Positions 44,580-53,178 of a stretch of DNA of 64,000 nucleotides are shown piece by piece. The notes under the pieces were generated by a model. The model worked only from the letters and a program-made list of their open reading frames with translations, was not told where the DNA came from and did no database searches. The position numbers were made by a program, and so were the translations under genes. Within the stretch, counting starts at the first letter, position 1; each line of letters starts with the position of its first letter. The DNA is from an uncultured Clostridia bacterium (GTDB lineage: Bacteria > Bacillota > Clostridia > Lachnospirales > Lachnospiraceae). The stretch covers positions 1-64,000 of the forward strand of contig CAMYZE010000009.1 in the NCBI GenBank assembly GCA_947303805.1. Reading direction: 5' to 3'.

Positions 44580-45221
44580 ATGATAAAGTTTGATGAAAAT
44601 GTTTACATATTTGATCATCCTTTAATTAAGCATAAAATAAGTATCTTGAGAGATAAGAACACAGGAACTAATGAGTTTAGAAGTATAGTTGAAGAGCTTG
44701 CGATGCTAATGGGTTATGAAGCACTTTCGGATTTGCCTACTAGGCTTGAGGAAATTGAAACACCGATTCAAAAATGTAAATCTCCAGTTCTTGATGGTAG
44801 GAAACTTGCAATTGTGCCTATACTACGTGCAGGTCTTGGTATGGTATCGGGGATGCTCGCACTTGTGCCATCTGCAAAGGTTGGACATATAGGTATGTAT
44901 AGGGACGAAGAAACTTTGCAACCACATGAATATTTTTGTAAATTACCTAATCCTATAGAACAAAGAGTAATACTTGTACTTGATCCTATGCTTGCCACAG
45001 GTGGTTCTGCAACTGATGCAATTACTTTAGTTAAGAAACGTGGTGGTAAAAAAATAAAGTTTGTATCTATAATAGGTTGCCCTGAAGGTCTTAAAAAAGT
45101 TCATGAGACGCATCCTGATGTACAAATATATTGTGGAACATTAGATGAGAAACTTAACGAAAAAGGTTATATAGTTCCTGGATTAGGCGACGCAGGTGAT
45201 AGAATATTCGGCACAAAATAA
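44580..45221 (+). CDS. upp: uracil phosphoribosyltransferase
   Basis: A 213-residue pyrimidine salvage enzyme making UMP from uracil and PRPP. The PRPP-binding loop is [17 protein letters not shown] near residue 136. [14 protein letters not shown] and the C-terminal [17 protein letters not shown] are family hallmarks. ATG 44580 gives the usual length and follows GGAGG by five bases; the TTG at 44568 would place the ribosome-binding site inside the gene. A tRNA-Leu lies 13 nt downstream. Confidence 0.96.
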   Translation: MIKFDENVYIFDHPLIKHKISILRDKNTGTNEFRSIVEELAMLMGYEALSDLPTRLEEIETPIQKCKSPVLDGRKLAIVPILRAGLGMVSGMLALVPSAKVGHIGMYRDEETLQPHEYFCKLPNPIEQRVILVLDPMLATGGSATDAITLVKKRGGKKIKFVSIIGCPEGLKKVHETHPDVQIYCGTLDEKLNEKGYIVPGLGDAGDRIFGTK

Positions 45222-45234
45222 TTTTACATAAATT

Positions 45235-45314
45235 GCCGCTATGGCGAAATTGGTAAACGCACACGACTCAAAATCGTGCGGGAAACCTTGTGGGTTCGAG
45301 TCCCACTAGCGGCA
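45235..45314 (+). tRNA. tRNA-Leu (anticodon CAA)
   Basis: The acceptor arms GCCGCTA and TAGCGGC pair fully, with discriminator A. The anticodon arm is CACGA-CTCAAAA-TCGTG (anticodon CAA, UUG codons). There is a long variable arm, and the T-arm contains GGTTCGAGTCC. CCA is not encoded. It is 80 nt long and lies between upp and the zf-HC2 gene, with only 5 nt to the following ATG. Confidence 0.95.
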
Positions 45315-45319
45315 CATAC

Positions 45320-45655
45320 ATGCAGTGTGATGAAGCGCAGAAAAATATAAATAGTTTTTTAAGAAAAACTCTCAAAGGAAATGAACTCCGTAAGACCTAC
45401 TATCATTTAAAGAAATGTTCTAAGTGTAAGGAAGTTCTACTTGATGAGTTTTCTTTTTATACAACATTTAATGATCTTGATAAGGATTTGGATTTCAACT
45501 ACAAAAAAAATCTTGAGAAGTACATGAACTCAATTGAGGAGAAAATAAAGAGTCGAGATTCAGTAATGATAAGTAAATATATTATTGCAAGCGTAGCCAT
45601 TTGTTTTTTGTTCTTGCTGATTTTAGTTATTGCTTTGAGGTTAATGTATAGATGA
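45320..45655 (+). CDS. zf-HC2/anti-sigma-type membrane protein
   Basis: A 111-residue protein. The N-terminus MQCDEAQKNINSFL and the later HLKKCSKCKEVLLDE give a Cys/His cluster like the zf-HC2 zinc-binding anti-sigma domain. A single membrane helix covers residues ~88-110. No sigma-factor gene is adjacent. ATG 45320 is used because the longer frame would translate the tRNA-Leu. It has no clear ribosome-binding site, and tRNA 3' processing would leave a five-base leader. Its TGA overlaps the polA ATG. Confidence 0.7.
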   Translation: MQCDEAQKNINSFLRKTLKGNELRKTYYHLKKCSKCKEVLLDEFSFYTTFNDLDKDLDFNYKKNLEKYMNSIEEKIKSRDSVMISKYIIASVAICFLFLLILVIALRLMYR

Positions 45656-48069
45656 GTGGAAATAAAGAAAAATTATTGCTAATTGATGCATATAGCATAA
45701 TATGCCGAGGCTTTTATGCCTTACCTTTGTTGTCTACAAGTAAAGGTTATCATACCAATGCTATGCTAGGCTTTTTAAATATATTATTTAGAACTTTAGA
45801 TGAAGAGAAGCCAGATTATATTGCTGTAGCATTTGATGAGAATGCACCTACATTTAGGCACAAACTCTATAAAGAGTATAAAGGTCAAAGAAAACCAATG
45901 CCAATAGAACTTAAAGAACAAGTTCCTTTTGTAAAAGAAATGCTCACTGCAATGGGAATAAGTATTTTTTCTAAAGTAGGCTATGAAGCTGATGACATAC
46001 TTGGAAGTCTTGCGACTAAGCTTTCAAGTAGTAAACTTGAGGCTGTAATACTTTCTGGTGATAAGGATATGCTGCAACTTGCAACTGATAATATAAAAAT
46101 TAGACTTGTTAAGACAGTTAAGAGTAACTCAGATATATATCCATACTACGCTAAGGATGTCGAAAAAGAATACAATATGACTCCTGATGAATTCATAGAT
46201 CTTAAGGCAATAATGGGAGATCCTTCTGACAATATTCCTGGCATCAAAGGTGTAGGCAAAATTACTGCAAATGATCTTATTACAAAATATAAAAGCATTG
46301 ATAATATTTATAAACATATTGATGAAATTAAGAAGCCTAGTATAGTAAAGGCATTTACTGAGAGTAGAGAAGATGCTGCTCTATTTAAGGTGCTGGTTAC
46401 TATCGTGAAAGATGTTGATTTAGATGTAAAACTTCAAGACTTGAAAATAAATGATATTTTCAACAAAGATTCATTTAAGGTTGCGGAAAAGTACGAGTTA
46501 AAGTCTATTTATAAAAAATTTGGAAAGGCAAAAACTAGTTCAAAAACAAGTAAAGTTGCGAATGCCATGCTAGAGGGATTTAGCAGTATTGATAATAGTG
46601 TAGACGATATAGAAAAAAATGATACAAGAAATAGTGATGACAATGAGAAATATGCCTATAATTTAAAAAATAGATACAAGGAACTTGATAAAAGTGAAAT
46701 ATATGATAAGTTTAAGCCTAAGGGTAGGATTGAAGATTTGACATTAATGTCTTATTTATTAAATCCAATCAAAAAAGATTATTCTGATATTGAGTTTATT
46801 AATCAAGAAAAGCTTTATAAAGAATTATCAGATAAGATTAATAAGATCGGACTTAATGTGGTGTATGAAACTATTGAGCATCCGCTTGTAAATGTTTTAT
46901 ATAATATGGAAAAAATAGGTGTAGCTGTAGATGAAGATGCTATCAATAGTTTTGCAAAGAATCTAAGTAAAGAGATTAAAAAATTAGATGAAAAGATTCA
47001 TAAACTTGCAGGAGATGATAGATTTAATATTAATTCGCCAAAACAACTCGGGGATATATTATTTAATAAACTCGGATTAGATTATGAGAGAAAAAAGGGT
47101 GAAAAACAGTCGACAGGAGTGGAAGTGCTGCAAAAACTTGTTGATAAGCATGAGATAATAAAACCTATAATGGATTACAGAACATATAATAAGCTTCTAA
47201 CTACATATGCGGAGGCATTGCCTAAGTATATAGTGGATGGCCGAATACATACAAACTTTAATCAAACTGAAACTGCTACGGGAAGATTATCAAGTGACAA
47301 TCCAAATTTACAAAACATTCCTATAAGAACTGCACTTGGTAGAGAGCTGAGAAAGGCTTTCGTGCCAAGAAGGGGATATGTGTTTATAGATGCCGACTAT
47401 TCTCAAATAGAACTTAGAGTTCTTGCTATACTATCTGGAGATAAGAATTTAATAAATGCGTACAAGGGTGCTGCAGATGTTCATAGTGCTACAGCGAGTG
47501 AAGTTTTTGGAGTAGATATTGACAAAGTAACACCAGAACTTAGAAGAAAAGCTAAGGCAATAAACTTTGGAATAGTTTATGGAATGTCTTCATATGGACT
47601 TGGTGAAGATCTACACATAGATACAAAAGAGGCGAAAGAGTACATTGAAAAGTATTTCACAAAGTATAATAAGGTCAAAGAGTATTTAGATAAAACTGTT
47701 GAAGAGGCAAAAAATAATGGATTTGTGAAGACCTACTATGGACGAATTAGACCAATTCCTGAGTTTAAAGTTGGAAATGCCATGCAGAAAGCATTTGCTA
47801 AAAGAGTTGCGATGAATTCTCCTATACAGGGAACTGCAGCCGATATTATGAAACTTGCTATGATAGGTGTTGATAGTGAACTTGAGAAGCAAAAACTTGA
47901 ATCGAGGATTGTCTTACAAGTACATGATGAGATTCTTATCGAGTGTAAAAAGGGTGAAGAGTCAAAAGTAAAAAAGATTTTGAAAGATAAAATGACTGAT
48001 AGTTTTGACTTTCCGGTTGAACTTGAGATAGATATAAAAGAAGGATCTAACTGGGATGACGCACATTAG
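45652..48069 (+). CDS. polA: DNA polymerase I with shortened 3'-5' exonuclease region
   Basis: An 805-residue repair/replication polymerase. The 5'-nuclease domain (1-290) has LLLIDAYSIICRGFYAL and DPSDNIPGIKGVGKITA. The polymerase domain (about 415-805) has motif A DADYSQIELRVL, motif B RRKAKAINFGIVYGM and motif C QVHDEIL. The region between, where the 3'-5' exonuclease fold lies, is only ~125 residues, half of it Asp/Asn/Lys-rich linker, and lacks the DEDD metal ligands. Proofreading is therefore not expected. Total length is about 75 below B. subtilis PolA (880). Confidence 0.95.
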   Translation: MSGNKEKLLLIDAYSIICRGFYALPLLSTSKGYHTNAMLGFLNILFRTLDEEKPDYIAVAFDENAPTFRHKLYKEYKGQRKPMPIELKEQVPFVKEMLTAMGISIFSKVGYEADDILGSLATKLSSSKLEAVILSGDKDMLQLATDNIKIRLVKTVKSNSDIYPYYAKDVEKEYNMTPDEFIDLKAIMGDPSDNIPGIKGVGKITANDLITKYKSIDNIYKHIDEIKKPSIVKAFTESREDAALFKVLVTIVKDVDLDVKLQDLKINDIFNKDSFKVAEKYELKSIYKKFGKAKTSSKTSKVANAMLEGFSSIDNSVDDIEKNDTRNSDDNEKYAYNLKNRYKELDKSEIYDKFKPKGRIEDLTLMSYLLNPIKKDYSDIEFINQEKLYKELSDKINKIGLNVVYETIEHPLVNVLYNMEKIGVAVDEDAINSFAKNLSKEIKKLDEKIHKLAGDDRFNINSPKQLGDILFNKLGLDYERKKGEKQSTGVEVLQKLVDKHEIIKPIMDYRTYNKLLTTYAEALPKYIVDGRIHTNFNQTETATGRLSSDNPNLQNIPIRTALGRELRKAFVPRRGYVFIDADYSQIELRVLAILSGDKNLINAYKGAADVHSATASEVFGVDIDKVTPELRRKAKAINFGIVYGMSSYGLGEDLHIDTKEAKEYIEKYFTKYNKVKEYLDKTVEEAKNNGFVKTYYGRIRPIPEFKVGNAMQKAFAKRVAMNSPIQGTAADIMKLAMIGVDSELEKQKLESRIVLQVHDEILIECKKGEESKVKKILKDKMTDSFDFPVELEIDIKEGSNWDDAH

Positions 48070-48340
48070 TATGGGAATGAGAGAAGATCTAAAAATACCG
48101 CTCACAATGCTTAGTATAAACTATCTTGATAAATTACCATTTAAAGGATCCTATAATGGTAAAAGGTTTATGTTTATAAAAGATACCAATTCAGAAAAAG
48201 TTAGACTAAGAGTGTATCTTTGGAAAGATTTATATAGTTTTGAAAATACTGATGAAAAGGAAATGAATGTAAAAGATTTTGATTATACAAAAGATGGAAT
48301 AGAACTAGGAGTTGACTTTGTGGAAGGAGCAAAAATATAA
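48056..48340 (+). CDS. conserved small protein between polA and coaE
   Basis: A 94-residue protein beginning at ATG 48056, or more likely at ATG 48071, just after the polA TAG. The segments REDLKIPLTMLSINYLDKLP, GSYNGKRFMFIKD, RLRVYLWKDLYSFE and YTKDGIELGVDF recall a short conserved hypothetical that sits at polA-coaE in other Clostridia. No catalytic motif is visible. It overlaps polA and coaE (one base), so it is translationally coupled to both. Confidence 0.65.
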   Translation: MTHISMGMREDLKIPLTMLSINYLDKLPFKGSYNGKRFMFIKDTNSEKVRLRVYLWKDLYSFENTDEKEMNVKDFDYTKDGIELGVDFVEGAKI

Positions 48341-48918
48341 TGGTACTTGGAATAGTTGGCAAAGTTGGTTCTGGCAAAAGTACAGTGATAAAGTATCTTG
48401 AAACGAATTATGACTCAATTGTATTTTCTTGTGATGATATAGCAAAAGAAATCATGGAAAAAGGCGAAACTGAGTATAAACCTGGCTCTTTGGGAGAGAT
48501 ATTCACTAACGAGAACAAACAAGAAGAATGCAGAATAATTTTACATCCTTTAGTGTTTAATAGAATAAAACAGAATATTATGGATGTTGAGAATAAAAAT
48601 AATTCTAATAATAAACATAATTTAAATAATTCGTATAAAGAATTAATAATTATAGAATCCGCATTGCCTAATGATGAAATGTACAAAATGTGTGACAAAG
48701 TAATGTATATTGATACTCCGTATGAAAATAGAGTAAAGAGACTAAAAGAGGAAAGAGATTATTCTGAGTCGAAGACAAAACTAATATACGATTCACAGAA
48801 GTTTTATGAAAAATTTTATGATAGAGCAGATTATACTATAAATAATGATGGAACTAAAAAAGAATTAGAAGAAAAAGTTAAAGAGGTTATAAATGAGATT
48901 TATATCACTTGCAAGTAG
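48340..48918 (+). CDS. coaE: dephospho-CoA kinase
   Basis: A 192-residue P-loop kinase for the last step of CoA biosynthesis. Walker A is GIVGKVGSGKST at residues 4-15, SCDDIAKEIMEKG the substrate-binding segment, and ILHPLVF and IDTPYENRVKRL follow as in the family. An Asn-rich stretch (NKNNSNNKHNLNN) near residues 86-98 is an insertion in a loop. The last 26 nt overlap the MBL-fold gene. Confidence 0.9.
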   Translation: MVLGIVGKVGSGKSTVIKYLETNYDSIVFSCDDIAKEIMEKGETEYKPGSLGEIFTNENKQEECRIILHPLVFNRIKQNIMDVENKNNSNNKHNLNNSYKELIIIESALPNDEMYKMCDKVMYIDTPYENRVKRLKEERDYSESKTKLIYDSQKFYEKFYDRADYTINNDGTKKELEEKVKEVINEIYITCK

Positions 48919-49714
48919 CAGCAAGGGCAATTGTGCACTTATATCATATAAAGATACTAATATCTTGGTTGATTGTGGTATATCTAAAAAAAGAATTGTT
49001 TCTGCACTTGATAAGTACAATTTATCACTTAATAATATAGATTGTATATTAGTCACTCATGAACATTCAGATCATATTGCTGGATTGCCTTCAATTTTGA
49101 AAGACAATGATATAAAGATTGTATCCCAGAGAGATACACTTGCCGCTATAATAAATTATTGTGAGAGTAAAAATGTCGATGTCAATACTGATAATTTTAA
49201 AATAGTTACGCCGGTAAATATTTTAAATGATAATTCATCGATTGCTGTTGGTGATATAAAATTCTATCCACTAAAAGGCTGTCATGATGTGAGTTCACTT
49301 TATTATAAATTTGAATTGGGTAATACAATCATAGCAATCTTAACTGATATGGGAGCCTACAATGAATATACCATTAGAACACTTGAAGATGTAGATTATC
49401 TTATGCTTGAAAGTAATTATGATGAGCAGATGATACTTGATAATAGTTACCCGGCTTGGTTAAAAACAAGAATAATGGGAAATGGTGGGCATCTGTCAAA
49501 TAGAGATACGGCAAATATTATTATGCGACTTGCAGGAAAAAGAATCAAAGAAGTTTATCTGTCACATATTAGTGAAGATTCTAATTCAGAAGATAATGCA
49601 TATGAATTTGTAACCAGATTCTTATGTGATAATTATAAAGGTAAGGAAAAACTTCCACTGATTAAAGTTTCTAAAAGACTTGATGTAACTGAGATAATTT
49701 GTGATGATGATTAG
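48893..49714 (+). CDS. YycJ/WalJ-like MBL-fold hydrolase
   Basis: A 273-residue metallo-beta-lactamase-fold protein. SSSKGNCALI and the metal motif THEHSDHIAG (HxHxDH) near residue 55 are characteristic. Further ligands lie in KGCHDVSS, LTDMG and YLSHISEDSN. The YycJ group is associated with the walRK cell-wall regulon in Bacilli and has a nuclease-like role; here no walRK neighbours are present. The start overlaps the end of coaE. Confidence 0.87.
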   Translation: MRFISLASSSKGNCALISYKDTNILVDCGISKKRIVSALDKYNLSLNNIDCILVTHEHSDHIAGLPSILKDNDIKIVSQRDTLAAIINYCESKNVDVNTDNFKIVTPVNILNDNSSIAVGDIKFYPLKGCHDVSSLYYKFELGNTIIAILTDMGAYNEYTIRTLEDVDYLMLESNYDEQMILDNSYPAWLKTRIMGNGGHLSNRDTANIIMRLAGKRIKEVYLSHISEDSNSEDNAYEFVTRFLCDNYKGKEKLPLIKVSKRLDVTEIICDDD

Positions 49715-49721
49715 GAGAAAT

Positions 49722-51191
49722 ATGTTTAGCGAAATCGCAAAAAGAGATATTGCACTACTTACTGATTTTTACGAGCTTCTTATGATGGAGGGATATTTTA
49801 ATTACACCAAAAATAATGAGCAAAAAGAACAATTAGTTACATTTGATGTATTTTATAGAAACAATCCATTCTCAAATGGCTTTGCAGTTTTCTGCGGGTT
49901 AAATGAAATAATAGATTATATTGCTAATTTAAAATTTACTGATGATGATATAAAATATTTAAAAGACAATGGAACATTTAGTGATGATTTTTTAAATTAT
50001 TTGAAAGGCTTTAAGTTTACAGGAAGTTTGTATGCATTTGAAGAAGGAAGTGTGATAAATAGAAAAGAGCCGATAATAAAAATAGTGGCACCGATAAGCG
50101 AGGCACAATTAATTGAGTCGGCTATGCTATGCCTTTTTAATCACGAGACACTCATTGCAACTAAGGCATATAGAGTATGTGAAGCAGCAAAACCTTGTGG
50201 TGTAATGGAGTTTGGACTTAGGCGTGCTATGTCATTTGATGCTGGAATATATGGAGCAAAAGCAGCATGTATAGCTGGATGCATAGGAACTTCAAATGTT
50301 TTAACAGCAAAAATGTATGACTTACCTGCACTTGGAACTATGGCTCATTCTTGGATTATGTCGTTTGATGATGAGTTATCAGCATTTAAGGAATTTGCTA
50401 CCAAGTATCCTGATATGGCAATACTGCTTGTAGATACATATGACACTTTAAAGTCTGGTGTGCCAAATGCGATTAAGACATTTGACTATATGAAGGAAAA
50501 AGGGATAAAGAGTAAAAAGTTTGGAATAAGACTTGATAGTGGGGACCTTGCATATCTTTCAAAGGAAGCAAGAAAGATGCTTGATGATGCAGGCTATAAA
50601 GATGCAGTTATCTGTGCGTCAAATGATTTGGATGAAGATCTCATAATGTCTCTTAATATGCAGGGCGCAAAGATAGGACTCTATGGAGTTGGGACGAAAC
50701 TAATAACTGGAAATGGATCAACTTTAGGTGGGGTGTATAAACTTTCAAGTGTATATGATGAGGATAAAAAAGAATTTATCCCTAAACTAAAAATTTCTTC
50801 AAATGTCGAGAAGGTTACGAATCCTGGCAACAAAGAAGTTTATCGCATATATGATAATAGTAATAAGATAATTGCTGATTTGATTTCTTTCCACGATGAA
50901 GAGTTTGATGATAGTGAAGAGCTTACTATTTTTGACCCAGTTCATACTTGGAAGAAGAGAGATTTGAAACCTGGGGAATATAAGATGAAGAAAATGTTAA
51001 GTCCAATTTTTATAGATGGGAAATTGGTTTATAAAAGAAAAACCGTTATGGAGTCTAAAAAGTATTTTGAAAAAGAACTTGAGACTTTATATGATGATAA
51101 TAAAAGACTTACGAATCCAAAAGAAATATATGTGGATTTGTCACAGAAATTATATGATACTAAAATAAAACTATTAAGTGATTATTCGTAG
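49722..51191 (+). CDS. pncB: nicotinate phosphoribosyltransferase
   Basis: A 489-residue enzyme of NAD salvage (Preiss-Handler pathway). DFYELLMMEGYF at the N-terminus, GVMEFGLRRAMSFDAG, LGTMAHSWIMSF with the phosphorylated His, DTYDTLKSGVPNAI and FGIRLDSGDLAYLSK are family motifs. AGGAG precedes ATG 49722. Its TAG stop lies within the first unit of a GTAGGGGCGA repeat. Confidence 0.93.
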   Translation: MFSEIAKRDIALLTDFYELLMMEGYFNYTKNNEQKEQLVTFDVFYRNNPFSNGFAVFCGLNEIIDYIANLKFTDDDIKYLKDNGTFSDDFLNYLKGFKFTGSLYAFEEGSVINRKEPIIKIVAPISEAQLIESAMLCLFNHETLIATKAYRVCEAAKPCGVMEFGLRRAMSFDAGIYGAKAACIAGCIGTSNVLTAKMYDLPALGTMAHSWIMSFDDELSAFKEFATKYPDMAILLVDTYDTLKSGVPNAIKTFDYMKEKGIKSKKFGIRLDSGDLAYLSKEARKMLDDAGYKDAVICASNDLDEDLIMSLNMQGAKIGLYGVGTKLITGNGSTLGGVYKLSSVYDEDKKEFIPKLKISSNVEKVTNPGNKEVYRIYDNSNKIIADLISFHDEEFDDSEELTIFDPVHTWKKRDLKPGEYKMKKMLSPIFIDGKLVYKRKTVMESKKYFEKELETLYDDNKRLTNPKEIYVDLSQKLYDTKIKLLSDYS

Positions 51192-51240
51192 GGGCGAACG
51201 TTTATGGAGCCCTTTGTAGGGGCGAGTTTTACGAGCCCGA
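51187..51240 (+). repeat. dispersed GTAGGGGCGA-type repeat, tandem pair
   Basis: Two units, GTAGGGGCGAACGTTTATGG (51188) and GTAGGGGCGAGTTTTACGAG (51216) followed by CCCG, fill the space between pncB and hisS. The pair contains the pncB stop codon and runs into the hisS ribosome-binding site (CCCGAAAGGA). Confidence 0.75.
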
Positions 51241-51252
51241 AAGGATATAGAA

Positions 51253-52530
51253 ATGCAGATGGTTAAAACACCAGTAAATGGAATGAAAGATATTGAACCT
51301 CGTGAGATGGAGATTCGCCAATTCATTCTATCAAAGATAAGAGAGGTGTATGGAAGATTTGGATTTACTGAGATAGAGACTCCAAATATTGAACATATAG
51401 AAAATCTTTTATCAGACCAAGGCTGGGATAATGAGAAGTTAATATTTAAAATATTGAAGCGTGGCGAGAAACTTGATAAGGCAGCTGAATCAGGAAATGT
51501 AAATGATTTAGTCGACTCAGGTCTTCGCTATGATTTGACTGTGCCACTTTGCAGATTTTATTCTAACAATAAAGATAAACTTACTATGCCATTTAAGGCG
51601 ATGCAGATAGGAAATGTTTTTAGAGCCGATAGACCACAGAAAGGAAGATTTAGACAATTTTGTCAATGTGATATAGATATTTTGGGAGAGGTAACTAATC
51701 TTGGAGAGATAGAGACACTTCTTGCTACATCAACACTCCTTAAAGAAATTCAGTTTGACAAATATAATTTTTCATTTGACATAAATGATAGAAGGATACT
51801 AAGGGCAATGGTTATGTATGCTGGATTTTCAGATGATGATTTTGAGTCAGTGTGCATAACTCTTGATAAACTTGATAAAGTTGGTTTTGATGGAGTAAAA
51901 AAAGAGTTACTCGCAAAAGGTTATGATGAATCAAAAATTGACAAATTCAATTCGTTATTTGATAATGTAGGGGCGAACGAGCCTGTGGCAGCCATAAGAA
52001 ATTTGCAAAACAAAATTGTAGGCGAGCCCGCATCTGATATAGATGCTGAGTTAATAAATATATGTGATAACTTGATTGAGATTATTGAGACAGTTACAAA
52101 AAATGTCGATGTAAAAATTCAATTTAACCCAACTCTCGTCCGCGGCATGGGCTACTACACAGGACCAATATTTGAGATCAAGTCAGAAAAGTTTTCAGGT
52201 TCTGTAGGAGGCGGCGGCCGATATGACAAGATGGTAAGTAAGTTTATTGGCCAAGATGTGCCAGCACTTGGAATTTCAATTGGATTTGAGAGAATTATAG
52301 GAATATATCTTGATGATGGTTTCAAGATACCAAGTAGTGTAAAAAAGATTGCCTACTTAATTGAGAAAGGAATGCCTATAGAAAAAAAAGCAGATGTGAT
52401 TAAGCAGGCATTACAAGAAAGAAAAAATGGCAATATTGTTTATATAGCAGAACTTGCAAAGAACAAAAAATTCCAGTGTGAAAAATTAGAAACACTTGGC
52501 TACACCGAATTTAAGACATTTAATGTATAG
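51253..52530 (+). CDS. hisS: histidyl-tRNA synthetase with repeat-like insertion
   Basis: A 425-residue class II synthetase. VNGMKDIEPREMEIR (motif 1 area), FKAMQIGNVFRADRPQKGRF (motif 2), RGMGYYTGPIFEI and GGGRYDKMVSKF, then ALGISIGFERI (motif 3), are present. The C-terminal anticodon domain is short (about 60 residues). Residues ~239-259 are encoded by DNA that starts GTAGGGGCGAACG and ends GTAGGCGAGCCCG, matching the repeat pair just upstream of the gene and giving VGANEP and VGEP. AAAGGA precedes the ATG. Confidence 0.93.
   Translation: MQMVKTPVNGMKDIEPREMEIRQFILSKIREVYGRFGFTEIETPNIEHIENLLSDQGWDNEKLIFKILKRGEKLDKAAESGNVNDLVDSGLRYDLTVPLCRFYSNNKDKLTMPFKAMQIGNVFRADRPQKGRFRQFCQCDIDILGEVTNLGEIETLLATSTLLKEIQFDKYNFSFDINDRRILRAMVMYAGFSDDDFESVCITLDKLDKVGFDGVKKELLAKGYDESKIDKFNSLFDNVGANEPVAAIRNLQNKIVGEPASDIDAELINICDNLIEIIETVTKNVDVKIQFNPTLVRGMGYYTGPIFEIKSEKFSGSVGGGGRYDKMVSKFIGQDVPALGISIGFERIIGIYLDDGFKIPSSVKKIAYLIEKGMPIEKKADVIKQALQERKNGNIVYIAELAKNKKFQCEKLETLGYTEFKTFNV
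51966..52030 (+). repeat. repeat-like segment inside hisS
   Basis: GTAGGGGCGAACGAGCC at 51967 and GTAGGCGAGCCCG at 52018 reproduce the beginning and end of the 51187 repeat pair in the same order and orientation, in frame with hisS. Confidence 0.5.
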
Positions 52531-52540
52531 CAGGGAAAAT

Positions 52541-53146
52541 ATGATTTTAGAAAATAAGCTTGGCATAACTGATCAAATTGAATTATCAAAAGATGAAGAG
52601 AGACTTAGTAAGATTGGGGCAAAAGAATTATTTGACAGTGGAAAACTTGATGAGTTAGAGCCTGGGACATTTGAAAGTTTAAAAATAATACATAAGACTT
52701 TATTTGATAAAGTTTATAATTTTGCGGGCAAAATTAGGAAAGAAAATATCGCAAAAGGCAATTTTAGATTTGCACCAGTTCTATATTTGGAAGATTCAAT
52801 AAAGAAAATAGAAAAAATGCCCCAAACAACATTTGATGAAATTATAGAAAAATATGTCGAAATGAATGTTGCTCATCCATTCAGAGAAGGAAATGGTAGA
52901 AGCACTAGAATTTGGCTAGATGTAATTCTAAAAAAACAATTGAAAAAAACAGTAGATTGGAGTAAGGTTGATAAAGATAGATATTTAAATGCAATGGTCG
53001 ATAGCCCAGTTGATGATAATAAAATAAAAGAATTACTTAAAAGTGCATTAACTGATAAAATTAGTGATAGAGAAATATATATGAAAGGAATTGACCATAG
53101 TTATTTTTACGAGGGATACAAGGAATACAAGACTGAAGAATTATAA
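52541..53146 (+). CDS. Fic domain AMP-transferase, class III-like
   Basis: A 201-residue stand-alone Fic protein. The catalytic motif NVAHPFREGNGRSTRIW (HxFxEGNGRxxR) lies near residues 107-123. At the C-terminus SYFYEGY fits the (S/T)xxxE(G/N) inhibitory helix that marks class III (self-inhibited) Fic enzymes. Such proteins transfer AMP to Tyr/Thr hydroxyls; several bacterial Fics target GyrB and ParE. No separate antitoxin is adjacent. ATG 52541 is chosen because an earlier start would lie in hisS. It lies between hisS and aspS. Confidence 0.85.
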   Translation: MILENKLGITDQIELSKDEERLSKIGAKELFDSGKLDELEPGTFESLKIIHKTLFDKVYNFAGKIRKENIAKGNFRFAPVLYLEDSIKKIEKMPQTTFDEIIEKYVEMNVAHPFREGNGRSTRIWLDVILKKQLKKTVDWSKVDKDRYLNAMVDSPVDDNKIKELLKSALTDKISDREIYMKGIDHSYFYEGYKEYKTEEL

Positions 53147-53178
53147 GAGAATAGAAAATTATTTGAGGAGCAATTAAA

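Noticed and set aside
45290..45319. Upstream extension of the zf-HC2 gene
   Set aside because: It lies within tRNA-Leu(CAA), so ATG 45320 is used.
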